Of a DNA stretch of 35,993 nucleotides, positions 25,149-31,861 are shown one piece after another. Below the pieces are notes generated by a model, which made no database searches, was not told where the DNA came from, and was given only the letters and a program-made list of their open reading frames with translations. This stretch comes from Desulfuromonas sp. CSMB_57 (lineage in GTDB: Bacteria > Desulfobacterota > Desulfuromonadia > Desulfuromonadales > Syntrophotaleaceae), in contig NZ_JAFCIY020000058.1 in NCBI RefSeq assembly GCF_020194955.2, positions 1-35,993 on the forward strand, read 5' to 3'. The position numbers were made by a program, and so were the translations under genes. Within the stretch, counting starts at the first letter, position 1. Each line of letters begins with the position of its first letter.

Positions 25149-27986
25149 CTATTTACCGGCCAGGGCCTTGATGACGTCCGCCGGCTTGGGCAGCTCGGAA
25201 TCCACCGCGTCGGAGGTGTAGCCAAGAGCGATGGCATCCGCCACGTCGAAGGCCTTCTTCTTGGAGCCGAGGGCCGCCAGGACCTTTTCCGGATAGGCCG
25301 GGAGATGCCGGATACGAACGCCGCAGGCGTCGTCGATGGCGTTGATGACCGCGCAATGCGGAGCGGTCAGCGGCAACTCGCCGACGCCGCCGGCACCAAA
25401 GGCACCGTGCTTGCGAGGTTCGCAGACGTAGATGATTTCCAGATCGTCGGGGATGTCGTTGCAGAACGGGAAGCCCGCGCCGATCATGTTGGAGTGCTTC
25501 TTGATGTGCTCGAAGTCCTCGGTCAGGGCCAGACCGATGCCCTGGGCCAGGCCGCCGTAGATCTGACCGTCGACGGCCAGCTGGTTGGTGATGGTGCCGA
25601 CGTCGGCGACGTGGGTCATCTTCAACACGGTGGTCTTTCCGGTGGTGATGTCCACTTCGACCTCGGCCAGGAACAGACCGTACATGTAAATGCAGAACGG
25701 TTCGCCCTTGCCGGTTTCGACATCGCACTCGGTGCAGGGAGTGGTCCACCTGCCGAGATGCTTGGTTTCGATGCCTTCGGCCTTCATTTCATCGTAGGTG
25801 CGATAGGTGCCGTCGGCCTTCTTCATGGCTTCAAGCAGCATTTCGCAGGCCACGCGGATGGCGTTGCCGGTAACCACATTGTGGCGGCTGCCGCCGGAAG
25901 GACCGGAGTTGGGGGTCAGGGCGGAGTCGTTGAGGCACAGGTTGATCTGCTCCGGCCGCAGGCCCAGGGGCTTGAGGCTTTCGTGGGCGAAGGTGAGGGT
26001 ACCGATGTCGGAACCCTGGCCGTGGTCCTGCCAGCTGTTGCCGATCATCACTTCACCGTTGGGCAGCAGTTCGGCCCAGGCTTCGGAAGTGTCGGGTCCG
26101 TCGAGGCCGCAACCGTAGATGCCGAGGGAGACGCCGACGCCGCGTTTCTTGGTTTCCGTGGAGTTCAGTTCGGCCAGTTGCCTGGCGCGCTCGTACTTGG
26201 GCCGCAGGGCTTCAAACTGTTTCGGGAAGACGAACACTTCCGGAGTTTGCTGGGTCGGGGTGGTGGCGCCTTCGCGATAGCAGTTCAGTTCGCGCAGCTC
26301 GAAGGGGTCCTTGCCCATCTTCTTGGCCAACTCGTCGATGAGCGACTCGGAGGCGAAGAAGGACTGCGGCGAACCGTAGGCGCGGAAGGGAGCGCCCCAG
26401 CAGTGGTTGGTGGCGACGGTATGGCCCTGACCGCGCATGTTGGGGATGTCATAGCCGGAGAAGGCGTACTGCATGCCGCGCGAGGTCAGCAGGTCGCCGA
26501 ACTCGGAGTAGGGGCCGTGATCGACATACCATTCGGTCTCGGTGGCCAGGAACTTGCCGTTTGCATCGGCGGCCAGCTTGGCCTTGAACCAGAAGGGCGA
26601 ACGCTTGCCGGTGTAGAACTGCAGCTGAGCCCAGCTGTACTCGAGATAGCAGGGGACACCGGTGGCCATGGTGGCGGCGGCGACCAGGGCTTCGTTGCTG
26701 GGGCAGAATTTGTAGCCGAAGGAGGAACCGCAGGGATTCTGTACGATGACCAGGTTTTCCGGATCCACCCCGAGGCCCGGGGCGATCATGGCGATATGCA
26801 GCTGCAGGGCGATGGACTTGGAGTGGACGCAGACCTTGCCTTCTTCATTGATGTAGGCGAAGCCGATGTCCGACTCGAGGGGCATCTGCGGCTGGCGGCC
26901 GAGATAGTATTCGCCCTCGACCACGTGGGCGGCTTTTTCCATGATCGGCGCGGTTTCCTCACCCTTCTTCAGGCCCTGGGTGAAGTAGAGGTTGGGGGTG
27001 CCGGGATGGATTTCAATGGCGTCCTCGGCAATGGCGGCCATGGCGTTCATGTAGTGCGGCAGCACTTCCAGGTCGAGTTTGACCGCCTTGGCGGCCGCGT
27101 CGGCCTGGGCCTGGGTCCGGGCGCAGACGATGGCGATGGCGTCGCCGTACTGGAAGACCTTCTTGTCGCACAGGATGGGGCGCTCCCAGCCATCGCCCTT
27201 GTTGGTCGGGAAGGTGATCAGGCCGGTGATGCGGTTCTTGCCCTTGATGTCCTTGGCGGTGACGATTTTCACCACGCCGGGCATCTTTTCGGCCGCGGAG
27301 GTGTCGACGCCGTTGATGTTGGCATGGGCCACGTCGGCGTAGACCAGGGAGCAGAACAGGGTGCCTTCCGGCAGCTGCTCACGCTTGTCGGCGCCGAAAT
27401 CCCACAGGCCGCAGACCTTGGCCACCGAAGTGGGGCGGGGATAGCGGGTGCCGTAGAGGGAGCCGTCGGTAGGCGCTTTGTAATCGAGCAGGGCTTCGTC
27501 CATGTCGCCGCGCAGGACCTTGGCGGCATCCATGGCGGCATCGACCAGAGACATGTAGCCGACACAGCGGCAGGCGTTCTTGTACTTGGTGAACCAGTCG
27601 CGCACGTCCTGGCGAGTCGGGTTGAGGTTCGTGTCCAGCAGGGCCTTGATGGAGACGACGAAGCCCGGGGTGCAGAAACCGCACTGCAGGGCGCCGTGCT
27701 TGATGATGGCCTTCTGGATGGGGTGCAGATTCTGCGGCGTGCCGATACCCTCGACGGTGGTGATTTCCGACCAGTTGTCGATGCGCTTCATGCGGGTGAC
27801 GCAGGAACGCACCAGCTTGCCGTTCACAATCACGTTGCAGGCGCCGCAGGTGCCGGTGCCGCAGCCGACCTTGGTGCCGGTCAGCTGAAACTGTTTGCGG
27901 ATGACATCGGACAGCAGGGCGTCTTGGTCAACGATGACATGGCGCTCAACGCCGTTGACCTTGAGCATTTTTTTAACCAGTCCCAT
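25149..27986 (-). CDS. mop: Molybdenum hydroxylase, Mop-type aldehyde oxidoreductase
   Basis: A 945-residue single-chain molybdenum hydroxylase of the xanthine oxidase family. From memory it aligns end to end with D. gigas Mop. The N-terminal plant-type 2Fe-2S domain has Cys42, Cys47, Cys50 and Cys62; the second 2Fe-2S domain has Cys102, Cys105, Cys139 and Cys141 (QCGFCTPGF, NACRCVGY). The Mo domain carries GKNRITGLITFPTNKGDGW, NPCGSSFGYKF, GPYSEFGDLLT and WQDHGQGSDIG. The catalytic Glu is in GAGGVGELPLTAPH. No FAD domain is present. It oxidises aldehydes to acids using water, with molybdopterin cytosine dinucleotide. AAAGGAGG precedes the ATG, and codon bias is very strong, so it is probably highly expressed. 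A 1016-codon antisense frame on the plus strand is a shadow. Confidence 0.96.
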   Translation of the reverse strand: MGLVKKMLKVNGVERHVIVDQDALLSDVIRKQFQLTGTKVGCGTGTCGACNVIVNGKLVRSCVTRMKRIDNWSEITTVEGIGTPQNLHPIQKAIIKHGALQCGFCTPGFVVSIKALLDTNLNPTRQDVRDWFTKYKNACRCVGYMSLVDAAMDAAKVLRGDMDEALLDYKAPTDGSLYGTRYPRPTSVAKVCGLWDFGADKREQLPEGTLFCSLVYADVAHANINGVDTSAAEKMPGVVKIVTAKDIKGKNRITGLITFPTNKGDGWERPILCDKKVFQYGDAIAIVCARTQAQADAAAKAVKLDLEVLPHYMNAMAAIAEDAIEIHPGTPNLYFTQGLKKGEETAPIMEKAAHVVEGEYYLGRQPQMPLESDIGFAYINEEGKVCVHSKSIALQLHIAMIAPGLGVDPENLVIVQNPCGSSFGYKFCPSNEALVAAATMATGVPCYLEYSWAQLQFYTGKRSPFWFKAKLAADANGKFLATETEWYVDHGPYSEFGDLLTSRGMQYAFSGYDIPNMRGQGHTVATNHCWGAPFRAYGSPQSFFASESLIDELAKKMGKDPFELRELNCYREGATTPTQQTPEVFVFPKQFEALRPKYERARQLAELNSTETKKRGVGVSLGIYGCGLDGPDTSEAWAELLPNGEVMIGNSWQDHGQGSDIGTLTFAHESLKPLGLRPEQINLCLNDSALTPNSGPSGGSRHNVVTGNAIRVACEMLLEAMKKADGTYRTYDEMKAEGIETKHLGRWTTPCTECDVETGKGEPFCIYMYGLFLAEVEVDITTGKTTVLKMTHVADVGTITNQLAVDGQIYGGLAQGIGLALTEDFEHIKKHSNMIGAGFPFCNDIPDDLEIIYVCEPRKHGAFGAGGVGELPLTAPHCAVINAIDDACGVRIRHLPAYPEKVLAALGSKKKAFDVADAIALGYTSDAVDSELPKPADVIKALAGK

Positions 27987-28113
27987 GTTTCTGTTCCTCC
28001 TTTTAGGGTTGTGGGGGAAGGCTGCCGGCCGACCATTCGGCCGGTTTCCTCCATGTATTAACCGGGCAGGCCGGGAACGAGGCCTTCAATCGGCCCCTGC
28101 CTGCAAGATAAAA

Positions 28114-29136
28114 TCATTTTCCGAAGCCGCAATCGGGGTAGTGGCATCGTTCACAACCGGCACAGAGGCCGCCGTGGCCCAGGGCGACGATGTCCTGCCT
28201 GGTAACGGTTTCGCCGGCCAGCAGACGCGGCACCACCAGTTCGAAGATGGTGGCCTTGTGATACATGGCGCACCCCGGCAGGCCGATGAGGGGGATGCCC
28301 TCCAGATCGGCCAGCATGAACATGGCGCCGGGATAGGTCGGGGAGCCGTATACAACCACCTTGGCGCCACTGGCACGGATGGCGGCCGGCGTCAGATCGT
28401 CGGGATCCACCGACATGCCGCCGGTCAGAACCACCATCTGGGCGCCTTCGTTGCGCAACTCGTTGATGGCGGCGACGATGGCCGTCAACTGATCCGGAAC
28501 CACCACCTGGCGCATGACGGTGCTGCCCAGGGCCCGGAATTTTTCCCTGATGACCGGCCCGAACCGATCTTCGATGCGGCCGTGGAAAATTTCGTTACCG
28601 GTGGTCACCAGGCCGATCTGAAGGGATTTGAAAGGGCGTACGCTGACCAGGGGGGGATGGTCCTGGCAGCGCTCGGCCAAACGATTCAGGTTTTCCGTGT
28701 CGGTAAACAGGGGGATGATGCGGGTTCCGGCCACCACCTTGCCGGCTTTCACAGGCTGGTTTGAATGCAGTGTGGCGATGGTGATATCCGGCAGATCGTT
28801 GAGATCCGCCAGCAGTTGGGCATCGATTTTCAGCAGACCGTCCTGTTCGGCCGTCAGTTCCACCTTGCCCTGGTTCGGTTCGCCGAAGCGCACATGGGGG
28901 CCGCAGATGTGTCCGGCAATGCGATCCGCCGCTTCATCTTCGTGAATCAGACCGTCGGGCAGGTTCAGTACATAAATACGATCCTTCCCCAACTGCATGA
29001 GCTTGGGAATATCATCGGCCGTGATGCAGTGCCCCTTTTTGAAGGCTCGGCCCTTGAATTCGCCGGGGACGATACGGGTGATGTCGTGAGAGAGAAAGCG
29101 GCCGACGGCTTCCTGTACGGGGATGACTTCCACCAT
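28114..29136 (-). CDS. Molybdopterin-binding (MoeA/MoCF-like) protein with Cys-rich tail
   Basis: A 340-residue protein with a MoCF_biosynth core: IGLVTTGNEIFHGRI, VVLTGGMSVDPDDLT and IGLPGCAMYHKATIFE. It likely binds molybdopterin and helps insert Mo or hand the cofactor to the hydroxylase. The first 160 residues form a MoeA-like N-terminal region. It ends with CAGCERCHYPDCGFGK, a C-x2-C-x2-C-x4-C set that is unusual for MoeA and could bind Fe-S or zinc. The ATG at 29136 has GAGGAA seven bases upstream. It directly precedes mop (127 bp gap), and its leader carries structured element copy A and a terminator. Confidence 0.92.
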   Translation of the reverse strand: MVEVIPVQEAVGRFLSHDITRIVPGEFKGRAFKKGHCITADDIPKLMQLGKDRIYVLNLPDGLIHEDEAADRIAGHICGPHVRFGEPNQGKVELTAEQDGLLKIDAQLLADLNDLPDITIATLHSNQPVKAGKVVAGTRIIPLFTDTENLNRLAERCQDHPPLVSVRPFKSLQIGLVTTGNEIFHGRIEDRFGPVIREKFRALGSTVMRQVVVPDQLTAIVAAINELRNEGAQMVVLTGGMSVDPDDLTPAAIRASGAKVVVYGSPTYPGAMFMLADLEGIPLIGLPGCAMYHKATIFELVVPRLLAGETVTRQDIVALGHGGLCAGCERCHYPDCGFGK

Positions 29137-29155
29137 GTTGAAATTCCTCAAAATG

Positions 29156-29200
29156 AAAAACCCGCACTTGGGCCAGTTTGCAGACTGGCTTCGGTGCGGG
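29156..29200 (-). terminator. Intrinsic terminator in the leader of the molybdopterin-binding gene (copy A)
   Basis: On the minus strand, CCCGCAC (29200-29194) pairs with GTGCGGG (29167-29161), and an inner 6-bp GCCAGT/ACTGGC stem extends it; TTTTT at 29160-29156 follows. The 5' arm begins immediately after the structured core, and the terminator ends just before the SD of the downstream gene. This is the layout of an expression platform. Confidence 0.85.
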
Positions 29201-29241
29201 TTTCGTTAAGTCTGCCCGGGGGCAGAGGACGAAATGAGCGC
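29197..29241 (-). promoter_or_regulatory. Structured leader element, copy A (candidate riboswitch)
   Basis: The minus-strand RNA has GCGCTCA, then an outer stem ATTTCGT/ACGAAA (29234-29229 with 29206-29201), an inner stem TCTGCC/GGCAGA, and CCCG directly after. It lies between the YezD-like gene and the molybdopterin-binding gene. It shares its core with copies at 29,630 and 31,393. I do not recognise it as a known riboswitch class. Confidence 0.75.
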
Positions 29242-29319
29242 GATGTTGTGGTTTCAGAATGTTCCGCAGGTCCGATAAGGCATGGCTCGCCTTGGTGTCA
29301 TGCTTGCGGAGTCATTCCG

Positions 29320-29547
29320 TTATTTGAGTTGTTCAACCCTTTCAATGTAGCTGACGCCACCTTCTTTGAAGGCAATGACCAGCTTGCCGGAAAAGCTGCG
29401 ATTAACCAGTTTCAGAGCGCGCATGATATCGGCAATGGCCTGTTTGCAGTCCGAGATGGACGCCCCAATGTCCGATTGGACTTTCCTTTTCTGGAAGGCT
29501 TTTCTCTGGAGTTGTGTCTCCAGGAGCAGGATTTCGGGAACCGACAT
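29320..29547 (-). CDS. Small YezD/DUF2292-like protein, copy 1
   Basis: A 75-residue protein. The C-terminal 23 residues, FSGKLVIAFKEGGVSYIERV, closely match the other copy at 31,451 (FSGKLVIAFKEGGISFIEKS). The pattern of a beta strand, GG turn and IE motif resembles the DUF2292/YezD family (GSV-I-HDG-I-QIE). The N-terminal half (MSVPEILLLETQLQRKAFQ) is helical and not conserved between copies. The ATG at 29547 has a strong GGAGG SD; the frame is open upstream to a TTG at 29586. It lies between structured elements B and A. Function unknown; a regulatory or structural role linked to the RNA elements is possible. Confidence 0.8.
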   Translation of the reverse strand: MSVPEILLLETQLQRKAFQKRKVQSDIGASISDCKQAIADIMRALKLVNRSFSGKLVIAFKEGGVSYIERVEQLK

Positions 29548-29584
29548 ACGATTCGCTACCTCCCCTGAGGGACGGAGACGTCCC

Positions 29585-29633
29585 AAGAAAAGAAAACCCT
29601 ACCAATGACCCTTGGGAAAGCAATTGATACGGG
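29585..29633 (-). terminator. Intrinsic terminator in the leader of YezD-like gene 1 (copy B)
   Basis: On the minus strand CCC-G-TATCAAT pairs with ATTGGTA-GGG (one bulged G), about 10 bp, followed by the T-rich run TTTTCTTTTCTT. The stem begins at the conserved CCCG after the core, exactly as in copy A. Confidence 0.75.
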
Positions 29634-29673
29634 TTTCGTGAAGTCTGCCGGAGGCAGAGGACGAAATGGGCGC
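29630..29673 (-). promoter_or_regulatory. Structured leader element, copy B (candidate riboswitch)
   Basis: The same core as copies A and C: GCGCCCA, outer ATTTCGT/ACGAAA stem, inner TCTGCC/GGCAGA with loop TCC, then CCCG. It lies in the leader of YezD-like gene 1, downstream of a promoter at about 29,740-29,768. The 303 bases between 29,548 and 29,850 hold this element, its terminator, the promoter and the end of the NifX-like transcript; I see no gene there. Confidence 0.75.
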
Positions 29674-29738
29674 ATTATTTATTCATGCCCGAAAAAAGGC
29701 TTCACCCTTGAAAAAGCAAACCGTGTTTGGGAGGCTTA

Positions 29739-29768
29739 CTTATAGCAAAGCGAAAATCCAAAATACAA
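29739..29768 (-). promoter_or_regulatory. Predicted sigma-70 promoter for element B / YezD-like gene 1
   Basis: On the minus strand a -35-like TTGTAT (29768-29763) and a -10-like TATAAG (29744-29739) are 18 bases apart in an AT-rich stretch just upstream of copy B. It would start a transcript whose leader carries the element. Confidence 0.5.
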
Positions 29769-29850
29769 GAGAAAAATAACAGGCATAGATATAATTTACT
29801 GTTTACAACTATGGATTACCAAAAATAACTTTTGAAGGATTTTTCCTGGC

Positions 29851-30357
29851 CTAGTGGACCGTATCGCAGGAGGTCTTGCCCTGGCTGCCGCATCCTTCGG
29901 TGCCCTGTAATGCGCAAGAACTGCAATCCGCTTCCTCTTCCTCGTGATCGTGGTCATGATCATGATCACAGGAACCCTCGTCCCCGTCATCACCACAGCG
30001 GCCGGCCTCGTGGCTGTAGCAGGGTGCCAGTTCGATGAGACTGTTGGCCGCCAATTGCTCAAGGGTTTCCTCAAGGGTACCGCCCCGGGTTTCATAGACC
30101 CGGAAGCCGCACAGATTGTTCATGGTCTGCAGGGCGGCATCGCCGATGGCATCGACGATGATGGCGTCCAATTGCTGCAGGTGCAGGGCGGCGTATGGGT
30201 TGCAACCTTGCTGTTCGTTGCGCGGGTCGCAGTTGGCGACGACCATCGTCTCCCTGGTTTCGCTGTCGACAATCAGAAACAGGGGCGCGGAATTGAAGTG
30301 ATTGAACAACTTGCTGTTCAAGCCTTCGTCCCGGGTAATGGGGAAGCAGACTTTCAT
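29851..30357 (-). CDS. NifX/NafY-like FeMo-cofactor-type protein with His/Asp/Cys metal tail
   Basis: A 168-residue protein. Residues 1-110 are a dinitrogenase iron-molybdenum cofactor biosynthesis domain: MKVCFPITRDEGLNSKLFNHF, then LDAIIVDAIGDAALQTMNN. This family binds Fe-S or Mo-containing clusters. The tail (about 115-168) is packed with Cys, His and Asp (CYSHEAGRCGDDGDE; four HD repeats; CSSCALQGTEGCG), as in metal chaperones. The ATG at 30357 has AAGGAG upstream. It is 34 bp from the TylF-like gene, so they are probably one operon. nif genes are absent here, so a role in molybdenum handling for the hydroxylase is the simple guess. Confidence 0.9.
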   Translation of the reverse strand: MKVCFPITRDEGLNSKLFNHFNSAPLFLIVDSETRETMVVANCDPRNEQQGCNPYAALHLQQLDAIIVDAIGDAALQTMNNLCGFRVYETRGGTLEETLEQLAANSLIELAPCYSHEAGRCGDDGDEGSCDHDHDHDHEEEEADCSSCALQGTEGCGSQGKTSCDTVH

Positions 30358-30391
30358 GGCTTTGACTCCTTGTGGATTGGGGGTTGATAGT

Positions 30392-31312
30392 TCAGACAGC
30401 TATGGCTCCCGGGTGCCAGAACAGCGCCTGACCCGTGGGAAGATACAGGGGGCGCTGCTCCTTGCCGGTGAAAAATTCATCCACCGCACGGCGGATGCCG
30501 GGGCAGGACTCGAAACCGTAATCATCCCATAGCAGCATGCCGCCGGGACTCAGGCGGGACGCAAAAAAGGCACAGCAATCCAGCGCCGATCCGTAGACAT
30601 CCACATCTACATGCACCAGGGCAAAGCACTGGTCCCGCAAGGTGTCCGGAACCGTTTCCGGAAAACGCCCGGGATGGATATGGGTGTCTGGAAAGGGGTC
30701 GAGCAGTCGGCGAACCTTTTCGAGGCTGGTATCGTTGAAATCACCTGGACAATGATGGTCCAGATCGGTGTCGGCTTCGGGAATGCCGCTGAAGGTATCG
30801 AACAGGTGCAACGGTTTTCCGGCCCCGGCCAACGCCCGGGCCATGAGCAGGGCGGTGCCGCCGCGGTACACGCCGACTTCGGCAATCGCTCCGGGAATAT
30901 GCCGGGCCATATGCGCCAACTGGAATAAAATAGCCAGGCGATCGTCGCTCAACAGGGTCAGGCCCCGCAGATCTTCAAGTAAATCGGCAAATTCCGGCTG
31001 CAGGGCGGTAAAGTCGGCGGGCTGCGGATCGGCTTGCTGGAAGTGGAGGTGTTCCTTGCGGCCCAGAGCGCGAAGGCGATCTCGGATGTGGACATAATGG
31101 CGTCCGACGGCCACCAGGATGAGATATTCATCGGACGGCACTGTTTTGAGATAGTCCGGGCCATGGATGGGATGGCCCGCAATGGTCTGTCCCTGGCGAG
31201 CGGGATTGCCGTCAATGAAGCAGTGAACCTGCGGGGGACTGGCGAGCAGATTGAGACGTCGCAGCAGGGCGGTGCCCTGACAGCCGGCGCCATAGATGAT
31301 AACGGGTTTCAT
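30392..31312 (-). CDS. TylF/macrocin-O-methyltransferase-like protein with N-terminal Rossmann region
   Basis: A 306-residue two-part protein. Residues 1-100 (PVIIYGAGCQGTALLRRLN, FIDGNPARQGQTIAGHPI) look like a PglD/nucleotide-sugar-binding Rossmann domain, as in some sugar epimerase regulators. Residues 130-306 match TylF-type methyltransferases: GAIAEVGVYRGGTALLMARAL is the SAM-binding region, and FDTFSGIPEAD and VHVDVDVYGSALD are the family hallmarks. The substrate is unknown; TylF enzymes usually methylate sugars in antibiotics or glycans. Here it lies with molybdenum genes, in the leader of which element C lies. The ATG at 31312 has AGGA seven bases upstream. Confidence 0.85.
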   Translation of the reverse strand: MKPVIIYGAGCQGTALLRRLNLLASPPQVHCFIDGNPARQGQTIAGHPIHGPDYLKTVPSDEYLILVAVGRHYVHIRDRLRALGRKEHLHFQQADPQPADFTALQPEFADLLEDLRGLTLLSDDRLAILFQLAHMARHIPGAIAEVGVYRGGTALLMARALAGAGKPLHLFDTFSGIPEADTDLDHHCPGDFNDTSLEKVRRLLDPFPDTHIHPGRFPETVPDTLRDQCFALVHVDVDVYGSALDCCAFFASRLSPGGMLLWDDYGFESCPGIRRAVDEFFTGKEQRPLYLPTGQALFWHPGAIAV

Positions 31313-31319
31313 GGCTGAA

Positions 31320-31345
31320 TCCTGCGTTTTTTGGGCTGACGCAGG
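31320..31345 (-). promoter_or_regulatory. Hairpin covering the ribosome binding site of the TylF-like gene
   Basis: On the minus strand CCTGCG (31345-31340) pairs with CGCAGG (31326-31321), and the AGGA SD overlaps its 3' arm. This would hide the SD of the gene at 31312, so control in copy C may be at translation. Confidence 0.55.
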
Positions 31346-31351
31346 GCATGG

Positions 31352-31398
31352 AACCGCGCCAGCGGTTGATGGCGATATCAACACGGCCAGGGCGGGTT
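31352..31398 (-). other. Long hairpin following element C
   Basis: On the minus strand AACC-CGCC pairs with GGCG-C-GGTT (one bulge), enclosing a perfect 6-bp GTTGAT/ATCAAC stem. It starts at the conserved CCCG after the core, where copies A and B have terminators, but no T-run follows. Confidence 0.6.
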
Positions 31399-31438
31399 TC
31401 GTTGGGTCTGCAGGAATACAGAGGACGAAATGGGCGCG
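31393..31438 (-). promoter_or_regulatory. Structured leader element, copy C (candidate riboswitch)
   Basis: The same core as A and B with the inner stem TCTGTA/TGCAGA. Relative to A and B two pairs change: one C-G becomes A-U and one becomes U-G. The U-G wobble pairs only in minus-strand RNA; the plus strand would have C-A. It lies after YezD-like gene 2 and before the TylF-like gene. Confidence 0.75.
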
Positions 31439-31450
31439 GTGGTTTCAGTG

Positions 31451-31639
31451 TTATTTGAATGTTTCGGATTTTTCTATGAAGCTGATGCCGCCTTCCTTGA
31501 AGGCAATAACCAGTTTTCCGCTGAATTTGTCCGGAATGATGCCCAGTTCGCGCAGCGTGTCGCACACTTTTCGTTTCCAGACGGAATTGGGTACTCTGAT
31601 GTCCGTAACGACCTGTTTGCGTTTTTCGTTATCCGGCAT
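31451..31639 (-). CDS. Small YezD/DUF2292-like protein, copy 2
   Basis: A 62-residue protein: MPDNEKRKQVVTDIRVPN, a basic helical middle, then FSGKLVIAFKEGGISFIEKS near the C-terminus. It is clearly paralogous to the copy at 29,320 in the last 23 residues only. The SD (AGGA) is 11 bases from the ATG at 31639, rather far. A good -35/-10 pair lies 140 bp upstream. Structured element C begins 13 bases after its stop, and element A follows the other copy in the same way. Confidence 0.75.
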   Translation of the reverse strand: MPDNEKRKQVVTDIRVPNSVWKRKVCDTLRELGIIPDKFSGKLVIAFKEGGISFIEKSETFK

Positions 31640-31780
31640 AAATCTAAAAATCCTGTCCGGTGGACGACCATTTTTCTTGGCGGGCGGAAGGAAGTCCGGG
31701 GCGTTCCCAGGCCGGGCAAGCCAAGCGAATGGCGTTCCTTGAGCACCATCGACATTTAAGACAGTGTTTTACGAACTCGC

Positions 31781-31809
31781 TGTATAGCATGTGCTACGAC
31801 GGGTGGCAA
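31781..31809 (-). promoter_or_regulatory. Predicted sigma-70 promoter for YezD-like gene 2
   Basis: On the minus strand TTGCCA (31809-31804) and TATACA (31786-31781) are 17 bases apart, close to consensus. A short inverted repeat TAGCA-CA-TGCTA overlaps the spacer and the -10 box and could be an operator. The leader is about 130 bases long. Confidence 0.6.
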
Positions 31810-31861
31810 GTAAAAACTCAGGAACCACTGCTCTTGATAACGTCTTGAAGCCGGCGCAGTG

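Noticed and set aside
25011-28061. A 1016-codon open frame on the plus strand opposite mop
   Set aside because: It is antisense to a clear Mop-family gene with all Fe-S and molybdenum motifs. Long antisense frames are expected from biased GC-rich codon use, and its low-complexity Gly/Val/Ala-rich product has no family features.
29197-31438. Reading the three repeats as a CRISPR array or mobile insertion sequence
   Set aside because: The copies are far apart, not regularly spaced, carry no flanking target duplications or transposase, and sit in gene leaders in one orientation with compensatory changes.
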